Shown here one piece after another: positions 6,544 through 10,910 of a stretch of DNA of 10,910 nt. The number at the start of each line of letters is the position of its first letter. Position 1 is the stretch's first letter. The stretch is from Spirochaetota bacterium (lineage in GTDB: Bacteria; Spirochaetota; Spirochaetia; DSM-27196; PWMO01). Where the stretch lies: positions 1 through 10,910 of the forward strand of contig JAAAOR010000019.1 in NCBI GenBank assembly GCA_009908735.1, written 5' to 3'. The position numbers were made by a program, and so were the translations under genes. The notes below the pieces were generated by a model. It was not told the origin of the DNA. It did not search any database and saw nothing but the letters and a program-made list of their open reading frames with translations.

Positions 6544-6794
6544 TTTCTCGAGAACTCACGAATGACGCGCTCATCGGCGTGATCATCGGTTTTGCGCTCT
6601 CCGCTCTATTTTACGTAATCTGGGGTGCATTTCAACTTGTCGGTTTCTTTTTGTGGTCAATTGTCGCCGGTGGCGGTGGGGCAGTGGTCGGACGCTTCCT
6701 CTTTCACGCGCGTTGGGGTGTCGTGCTTGGGGCCGTGGTAGTGCGGCTCGCGATCTTTGTGTTCTTCGGAGGGTTTATACTCCCCGCCGGCTGA
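6540..6794 (+). CDS. Small glycine-rich inner-membrane protein, unknown function
   Basis: The product has 84 residues with three hydrophobic segments (about 10-29, 33-54 and 59-81), a Gly-Gly-Gly-Gly run at 44-47 and a single basic loop near RFLFHAR. The start is well supported: GAGGAGG at 6525-6531 lies 8 nt before the ATG, and the ATG overlaps the previous stop (ATGA). The glycine-rich repeated helices vaguely recall the YeaQ/YmgE small membrane proteins, but the match is too weak to name. It is the last gene of the aminolipid operon and may be a partner of the DMT-like protein. It ends 9 nt before the stop of the converging tauB-like gene. Confidence 0.75.
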   Translation: MISRELTNDALIGVIIGFALSALFYVIWGAFQLVGFFLWSIVAGGGGAVVGRFLFHARWGVVLGAVVVRLAIFVFFGGFILPAG

Positions 6795-6804
6795 TGGCGC
6801 CATC
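6793..6804. other. 12-bp perfect palindrome at a convergent gene junction
   Basis: GATGGCGCCATC spans the 9-bp gap between two converging genes and touches both stop codons (TGA at 6792-6794, and TAG read on minus from 6806-6804). It has no loop or T tract, so it is not a standard terminator. No other terminator fits in this junction, so the two transcripts probably overlap. Confidence 0.5.
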
Positions 6805-7571
6805 TAGTCCCAGATGTAGTCCATGATGCGCTCGCGAAGCTCAACGAACTCTCTGCTGGCCTTGATCTCGCGCCCGGAGCTTTCGTCGCCGTGACGATCG
6901 AGCTCAACCGGTATGTCGGCGATGATGCGCGCCGGCCTGCTGGAGAGTGCCACGCAGCGCGAGGAAAGGTACACGGCCTCCTCCACGCTATGGGTAACGA
7001 GAACGGCCGTGCACTGGGTGCGATCATGGATGCGGCGGAGCTCGTCCTGCATGTGCTCTCGCGTAAGGGCATCGAGGGCGCCAAAGGGCTCATCGAGGAG
7101 CAGGATGTGTGGCTCGTTGGCAAGGACGCGCGCGAGGGCGACGCGCTGCTGCATCCCCCCGGAGAGCTCGTAGGGCCGTTTGGCCCTAAAATCCCACAGC
7201 TTCACGAGTTCGAGGTGATGGCGAACCCGCTCGGCACGCTCCTGCGGCTGCAGACCGCGCATCCGCGGACCGAATGCGACGTTACCTTCCACGGTCAACC
7301 AGGGGTAGAGCTCCGGTTTCTGGAAGACGAGACCCCGCCGCCAGTCGGCGCCGTCGACCTCCTGTCCCTCGTCGAGCACGACACCCTCGTCAGGTTGCAA
7401 GAACCCCGCCATCAAGCGAAGCACCGTTGTCTTCCCGCATCCCGACGGCCCGACCATCGACACGAACTCCCCGCGTTTGATGCGAAGAGAGAACCGCTCG
7501 ACCGTTGGGATTACGCCGGTTGCGGTGCGGTAGGAAAACGAAACATCGCGAAGCTCTAGCTCAGACTGCAC
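6804..7571 (-). CDS. tauB: Taurine/sulfonate ABC transporter ATP-binding protein
   Basis: The product has 255 residues, full length for the SsuB/TauB family. It hydrolyses ATP on the cytoplasmic face to drive the permease. All motifs are intact: Walker A GPSGCGKTT (41-49), Q-loop Gln84, signature LSGGMQQR (136-143), Walker B ILLLDE (156-161), D-loop and switch His194. The start is a GTG; only a weak upstream AAGAG is visible, so the exact start is less sure than the rest. It lies 31 nt downstream of the tauA-like gene as the last gene of the operon. Nitrate or thiamine-precursor importers have similar ATPases. The taurine/sulfonate assignment rests on the neighbouring binding protein. Confidence 0.9.
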   Translation of the reverse strand: MQSELELRDVSFSYRTATGVIPTVERFSLRIKRGEFVSMVGPSGCGKTTVLRLMAGFLQPDEGVVLDEGQEVDGADWRRGLVFQKPELYPWLTVEGNVAFGPRMRGLQPQERAERVRHHLELVKLWDFRAKRPYELSGGMQQRVALARVLANEPHILLLDEPFGALDALTREHMQDELRRIHDRTQCTAVLVTHSVEEAVYLSSRCVALSSRPARIIADIPVELDRHGDESSGREIKASREFVELRERIMDYIWD

Positions 7572-7602
7572 GCGCTACTCTTGGTCTTATTCCCCCGACT
7601 CG

Positions 7603-8661
7603 TCAACCGTCTCCCTCAAGGACTGCCTGCTCGAGAAAGCTGCTGTTGATGGCTTCTTCGAAAACCTCGAGGTCGGGAGCGGCGCGTATGGTGTCCTGTT
7701 GCTCGAGGAACAGGGCGGTTTCCACGAATACCTCCGCGAAGGCGCCGGGCACCTCGGCTGTTCCAAGGTAGGTGGGCTGCAACTGCTGGGACCCGTCGAG
7801 AAACACGAGAGTGCTCATCTGCCGCTGTGCCTCTGCAACCTCCAGACCGAACTCGTCGGCGACCGCACGGGCAGCGCGCTCGGGGTCGGAGCGGATAAGT
7901 TCGACCGCTCGAATCTGGTTTTTGAGATACTGCACGACCACGTCAGGATGCTGTTGGCCAAACCGCTCGTGAACGATGCCGATGTCGCCGGTGGGAAATC
8001 CGGCCTCCGCAATTTCTCGACTCGAGACAAGCACGTCACCTCCCAGCTCGATCATCGCCGCGAGGGTCGGCTCCCACACGAAGCCGGCGTCTATATCGCC
8101 CCGCTGCCACGCGGCGAGCATGTCGGAGGGTGCAAGGTCCATGATGGTAACCTCGGCGGGGTCCACGCCGTTGAGCCGAAGCGCGGCGAGGAGGTGATAG
8201 TGGGTCGTTGCGCCGAAGGGGGCCGCGACCCTGCGGCCTTTCAGATCATCAAAAGTCTCAATGTCGGCACCGTCGCGAACCACGAGTGCCTCGTTTTCAC
8301 CGATTATGTCGTAGATCCAGATGACCTCCGCCGGTACGCCTTGCGCGATCGCGGCCACGGTGGTCGAGCTTCCGCCCAGCCCCAGGTCGACACTGCCGGC
8401 GGCGACGGCGGTGTTGAGCTCACTTCCGGAGTTGAACTGAACCCACCGGACCGGGACGCCGAGTGTTTCCTCGTGCCAGCCGAGGTTCTTCGCGACGATT
8501 TCGCCGTTGGGGATCGCCTGAAAGCCGATAACTACCTGATCGAGGGCCTCTTCTCTTTCAGCGGAGCCGCCGCTGAAACCCGGCGTGGCGGCCACGCCCA
8601 TAAGGATGAGAACGAGCAGAGCAACCCGGAACCGGGGAACCCTTTTTGTCTTGATATCCAT
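7603..8661 (-). CDS. tauA: TauA-like taurine/sulfonate periplasmic binding protein
   Basis: The product has 352 residues. A signal peptide spans about residues 1-33, with a basic start, a hydrophobic core at 13-26 and FSGGSAEREE after it. I see no Cys, so it is a soluble periplasmic protein rather than a lipoprotein. The mature part aligns by eye with E. coli TauA: VVIGFQAIPNGEIVAK, RWVQFNSGSELNTAVAAGSV, LGLGGSSTTVAAIAQG, GENEALVVRDG, GRRVAAPFGATTHYHLLAALR and the diagnostic AAWQRGDIDAGFVWEP (183-198). It should capture taurine or a related sulfonate. Other SsuA-like ligands cannot be excluded. AAGGAG 8 nt upstream supports the ATG. An 88-nt gap separates it from the tauC-like gene. Confidence 0.88.
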   Translation of the reverse strand: MDIKTKRVPRFRVALLVLILMGVAATPGFSGGSAEREEALDQVVIGFQAIPNGEIVAKNLGWHEETLGVPVRWVQFNSGSELNTAVAAGSVDLGLGGSSTTVAAIAQGVPAEVIWIYDIIGENEALVVRDGADIETFDDLKGRRVAAPFGATTHYHLLAALRLNGVDPAEVTIMDLAPSDMLAAWQRGDIDAGFVWEPTLAAMIELGGDVLVSSREIAEAGFPTGDIGIVHERFGQQHPDVVVQYLKNQIRAVELIRSDPERAARAVADEFGLEVAEAQRQMSTLVFLDGSQQLQPTYLGTAEVPGAFAEVFVETALFLEQQDTIRAAPDLEVFEEAINSSFLEQAVLEGDG

Positions 8662-8749
8662 GAATCTCTCTCCTTGCTGTCAGATGTCGTGCCGCTCGGT
8701 GGCGCATCGGGGGCTGCGCTCACCCGTGGGCACGCGTACGCGGGCCGCG

Positions 8750-9532
8750 TTAGCCATGTCCCCGCCATGGAACGAGCAGACGCTCGGCGAAGCGGATGAG
8801 ACGGTCGAGCGTCCACCCGGTGACCGCCATTACAATGATACTAACGAAGATGATATCGGTCCTGAGAAACCTGCTTGCATCGAGCACCATCCAACCGATC
8901 CCCTCGGCGGCCGCGACGATTTCCGCGGAGACGAGCGTGGTATAGGCAAAGCCGATGCCGACCCGCAGGCCCGTGAAAATGTCGGGCAGGCACGAGGGGA
9001 ATGCCACATGCATCAGCACTTGCCGGCGGGAGGCACCGAGGGCGTATGCACTCTCTATCCGCCGGGGGCTTATGGCGCGAACGCCTGCCATCGCGCTTAT
9101 CACAAGCGGAGGCACGGCGGCAAGATAGAGAAGGGCGATTTTCGACGCCTCTCCGATGCCGAGCCAGACGATGAGGAGCGTATAGTAGGCGAGTGGGGGC
9201 AGCGGCCGGTAGAGTTCGATGAGTGGATCGACGATGCGCCGCAGAGCCGGGCTGAACCCCATGACGAGGCCGAGGGGTATCGCCGTGACAGCGGCAAGGC
9301 CGAAACCGGAGAGGAGCCGCGCCATGCTGCGCGCAAGATGCTGCAGGAGGGTGCCGCCGCGATAGCCGTCCGTGCTCACCTGCAGGAAGGCTTCCGCAAC
9401 GCTGCTCGGGCGTGGCACGAAGAGCTCGGGAACCACCTCGAGCGCGGCCACCACCATCCACAGAATCAGCAGTGCACCGATACCGACCACGCCGTACAGG
9501 CTGCCGAGCCCTCCTTCGGTCTTCCGCCGCAT
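8750..9532 (-). CDS. tauC: TauC-like ABC transporter permease
   Basis: The product has 260 residues, typical for SsuC/TauC permeases, with about six membrane helices (first near 12-32). YRPLPPLAYYTLLIVWLGIG (108-127) is the family hallmark of the sulfonate/nitrate permease group. The cytoplasmic EAA coupling loop is visible around SAYALGASRRQVLMHVAFPS (161-180). It forms the channel for the TauA-like binding protein and the TauB-like ATPase. An AAGGAG at the end of the upstream gene is 15 nt away and a GGGGG run is closer, so its ribosome-binding site is only fair. The 22-nt gap after the DUF547 gene indicates a single operon. No taurine dioxygenase gene follows in this window. Confidence 0.88.
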   Translation of the reverse strand: MRRKTEGGLGSLYGVVGIGALLILWMVVAALEVVPELFVPRPSSVAEAFLQVSTDGYRGGTLLQHLARSMARLLSGFGLAAVTAIPLGLVMGFSPALRRIVDPLIELYRPLPPLAYYTLLIVWLGIGEASKIALLYLAAVPPLVISAMAGVRAISPRRIESAYALGASRRQVLMHVAFPSCLPDIFTGLRVGIGFAYTTLVSAEIVAAAEGIGWMVLDASRFLRTDIIFVSIIVMAVTGWTLDRLIRFAERLLVPWRGHG

Positions 9533-9554
9533 GTTTCGAGCCCCCGTCTCCTTG

Positions 9555-10397
9555 CTACGGCTCGTTCAGCGCCCAGTCGTATTCGTAGCGGACGCGGCCG
9601 TCGAACCCGCTCAGCCGTCGCGCGGTGTCTGAGTCCACATACTCGCCGATATGACTCACAACGCCCTCCAGGGAGTCGCCGAAGTCGGCAACGTACCAGT
9701 TGTAGATCTCCGAGAGGATGAGTCGATTACCGTCGAACCTCATCCCGCGCGGGTGGGTGATGTAGTCTACGGCGGATTCCTTGAAGATGCGTCGCCAGTT
9801 GTCGGCAGTCAGCGGCTCGGAATACAGGTTCGGGCACCCGATGCTCGCGCAGTTCACGACGTAGTGGATGCGCTCATCCTGCCAGATGGGCCGGATGATG
9901 CGGTGCTCCACGTCGTTGAGCGTAAGCGCCTCGCCTTCCACGCGGAGCAGATCGTCATCCCAGGGCCCCTGGCTGAACATACCCTCTCCGATGTCGCGGA
10001 TGGAGTCGACCGGATAGTTGTCGAGGATAAGGTCGACGGTGGCCGCGTTGTAGAGGTTGATCCAGTAGGCGAGTTGCTCGTCTCGGTTGAGATCGGACAC
10101 GTCGACTGCCTGGAGCCGATCGAGGTAGGATTGCAAGTTCCTGCGTTCGGCGCGGCCCACATCGCCGTATCGGACCCGGTTCACGCCGCTCGGGTGGTCG
10201 GCAACCAGGTACTCATCGAGGAAGTCGGCCCATGCCGAATGATCGATGGTTTCCTCAGAGGATGCGTCGTGGGCCTCCCATCGTGGCCAGAGCTCCGCCT
10301 GGGGCGCGGCGGCCGCCGCCGCGCCAACAAGCAGGAATACGCACGCCGCTATTGCCCAGCGCGGCCCGTTGCCGCTCGTGTTGCGATCGACTTTCAT
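9555..10397 (-). CDS. Secreted DUF547-family protein
   Basis: The product has 280 residues from the ATG at 10397. A signal peptide is clear (hydrophobic core at about 15-32, Ala-rich end). The DUF547 domain follows, with its usual blocks: QLAYWINLYNAATVDLIL (108-125), LTLNDVEHRIIRP (158-170), HYVVNCASIGCPNL (178-191) and LSEIYNWYVADFG (228-240). The conserved Asn/Cys/His pattern suggests an enzyme, and the fold is reported as related to cysteine-peptidase-like or glutaredoxin-associated proteins, but no reaction is established to my knowledge. A TTG 36 nt upstream is in frame, but it lies inside the likely -35 element. The gene opens the operon with the tauCAB-like genes, 22 nt before the permease, so it may act on the imported compound or its uptake. 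This is inferred from position. Confidence 0.88.
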   Translation of the reverse strand: MKVDRNTSGNGPRWAIAACVFLLVGAAAAAAPQAELWPRWEAHDASSEETIDHSAWADFLDEYLVADHPSGVNRVRYGDVGRAERRNLQSYLDRLQAVDVSDLNRDEQLAYWINLYNAATVDLILDNYPVDSIRDIGEGMFSQGPWDDDLLRVEGEALTLNDVEHRIIRPIWQDERIHYVVNCASIGCPNLYSEPLTADNWRRIFKESAVDYITHPRGMRFDGNRLILSEIYNWYVADFGDSLEGVVSHIGEYVDSDTARRLSGFDGRVRYEYDWALNEP

Positions 10398-10404
10398 GAC
10401 GCAG

Positions 10405-10433
10405 AGAGTAATACATTGAGATTGCAGTTGCAA
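10405..10433 (-). promoter_or_regulatory. Candidate promoter of the DUF547-tauCAB operon
   Basis: On the minus strand TTGCAA (10433-10428) and TACTCT (10410-10405) are spaced by 17 bp. TACTCT is a weak -10 (3 of 6). TATTAC, 3 bp further upstream, is a better hexamer but only 14 bp from the -35. Either places the start of transcription within about 0-4 nt of the ATG at 10397, where no Shine-Dalgarno is present. The -35 is part of an inverted repeat, TTGCA-2-TGCAA (10422-10433). Confidence 0.35.
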
Positions 10434-10481
10434 CTTTCCCGGTGGGTTTTTTGGTGACGTTCGGAGTGGCGCTCGCCCCCC

Positions 10482-10517
10482 ACGCGCGTCGCCGGAAGGG
10501 TGCTGGAACGCGCGTCG
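10482..10517. repeat. Two copies of ACGCGCGTCG, 26 bp apart
   Basis: ACGCGCGTCG occurs at 10482-10491 and again at 10508-10517 in the same orientation. Its first 8 bp are palindromic, so each copy could be a small protein-binding site. Just right of them are two short hairpins: GGCGC/GCGCC at 10517-10532 and CACC/GGTG at 10532-10543. Chance occurrence in GC-rich DNA is possible. Confidence 0.35.
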
Positions 10518-10559
10518 GCGCAGTGCAGCGCCACCGAGTGGTGACTGTTTGTGAACTTT

Positions 10560-10575
10560 CGCTTTTGCAAAAGCG
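10560..10575. promoter_or_regulatory. 16-bp perfect palindrome, probable operator
   Basis: CGCTTTTGCAAAAGCG is a perfect even palindrome located 31 bp upstream of the -35 box of the transketolase-like gene. It has no loop and no following T tract, so it is not a terminator. Its form fits a dimeric regulator, with activation more likely than repression from its position. The regulator is not identifiable from this window. Confidence 0.5.
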
Positions 10576-10606
10576 CACTTTCATGTGGTTTCGTGCGTAT
10601 TTGTTC

Positions 10607-10635
10607 TTGACAACGCTTGGGATGGCCCTGAAAAT
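10607..10635 (+). promoter_or_regulatory. Promoter of the transketolase-like gene
   Basis: A perfect TTGACA (10607-10612) and GAAAAT (10630-10635, 4 of 6) are spaced by 17 bp. The start of transcription would be near 10642, giving a ~20-nt leader that contains GGAGGAGG. The leader can fold GTGGA (10642-10646) against TCCAC (10652-10656), with GGAGG in the loop. Confidence 0.55.
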
Positions 10636-10661
10636 GTTGGCGTGGAGGAGGTCCACCTGGA

Positions 10662-10910
10662 ATGACGCACACTACGGAGCGGGGAAGCTGGGTTGGCGAC
10701 GCCCAAAGCGTCGCTCACGGAATTCGAAAACGAGCGCTTGCTCTGACCATAGAGAAAAACGGCTGTTACCTCAGCCAGGCCCTGTCTTCGGCGGAAACAC
10801 TGGCCGTGCTCTACACGCGGCTGCTGAATATCGGCGCGAGCGAAGGGGCCGCCGTGCCTCCGCCGTTTCCTGGGGTACCCCGCCCGGGCCATCATCCGCT
10901 CGGCGCGGCC
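10662..10910 (+). CDS. Transketolase-like thiamine-diphosphate protein, N-terminus (partial)
   Basis: The first 83 residues are present and the gene runs off the right edge. HGIRKRALALTIEKNGCYLS (19-38) and QALSSAETLAVLYTRLLNIG (39-58), followed by VPPPFPGVP, resemble the start of a transketolase-like N-terminal domain, in which this region precedes the thiamine-diphosphate site. Classical transketolases have GHPGG where this protein has NGCYLSQALSSAE, so it belongs to a divergent branch whose substrate is open. The ATG follows GGAGGAGG at 10-nt spacing. It has its own promoter and is divergent from the DUF547-tau operon across 264 bp. Confidence 0.6.
   Translation, partial: MTHTTERGSWVGDAQSVAHGIRKRALALTIEKNGCYLSQALSSAETLAVLYTRLLNIGASEGAAVPPPFPGVPRPGHHPLGAA

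Noticed and set aside
8662..8749. 88-nt gap between tauC and tauA, inspected for a promoter or hairpin
   Set aside because: It contains only a 10-bp GC palindrome (CGCGTACGCG, 8733-8742) and no convincing promoter or terminator; the ribosome-binding site of tauA is the only clear signal.
7699..9721. Long plus-strand open frames opposite tauA and tauC
   Set aside because: They mirror well-supported minus-strand genes and have no domains, membrane pattern or ribosome-binding sites.
9651..10457. A 268-codon plus-strand frame opposite the DUF547 gene
   Set aside because: It is antisense to all conserved DUF547 blocks and runs into the promoter region of the opposite operon.
1..10910. tRNA, rRNA, CRISPR, riboswitch, transposase or phage genes
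   Set aside because: No repeat-spacer array, conserved RNA motif, recombinase or terminal inverted repeat was seen by eye on either strand.

Overview
This is a GC-rich, densely coded bacterial chromosomal window with short intergenic gaps. I see no rRNA, tRNA, CRISPR array, insertion sequence or phage gene. The organism is diderm: a secreted barrel-like protein, a periplasmic binding protein and a second secreted protein are encoded. Several proteins (the sulfonate-binding protein with a Gly-Gly-Ser run after its signal sequence, the Bacteroidetes-like acyltransferase pair, the transketolase-like fragment) would fit a free-living Spirochaetota relative. That placement is a guess from protein style, not a demonstrated assignment.

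Layout from left to right. (1) The 3' end of an unidentified plus-strand gene (to 134) converges on a minus-strand gene for a secreted, possibly outer-membrane protein (189-1148). An 18-bp direct repeat lies at the junction. (2) Divergent from that gene is an ArsR-family regulator plus OsmC peroxidase unit (1238-2067). A promoter and inverted repeats lie in the 89-bp divergent gap, and a hairpin terminator follows OsmC. (3) Next is a cardiolipin synthase gene (2193-3656) with its own promoter-like element and a hairpin after it. (4) A near-consensus promoter then drives four tightly packed genes (3764-6794): a PlsC-like O-acyltransferase, an OlsB/GlsB-like N-acyltransferase, a DMT-type multi-span membrane protein and an 84-residue membrane protein. 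The last three junctions are a 13-nt gap, an 8-nt overlap and a 4-nt overlap. (5) Converging on this is a minus-strand operon read from 10397 to 6804: a DUF547 protein, then tauC-, tauA- and tauB-like genes of a taurine/sulfonate ABC importer. (6) A 264-bp divergent intergenic region with several palindromes and a strong promoter leads to the start of a transketolase-like gene that runs off the right edge.

The common theme is the cell envelope. Cardiolipin synthase and the acyltransferase pair both shape membrane lipids. By homology to the ornithine-lipid (OlsB/OlsA) and glycine-lipid (GlsB/GlsA) systems, the pair should make a phosphorus-free N-acyl amino-acid lipid. The two co-transcribed membrane proteins have no assigned role, and their position makes them candidates for moving or accommodating that lipid. 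This is the best candidate here for an undescribed functional link.

A second pattern is in gene starts. Four first-in-unit genes (arsR, cls, the PlsC-like gene and the DUF547 gene) have no visible Shine-Dalgarno and a candidate -10 element only 7-16 nt before the start codon. Most downstream genes have clear GGAGG-type sites. This suggests leaderless or very short-leader transcripts for those four.
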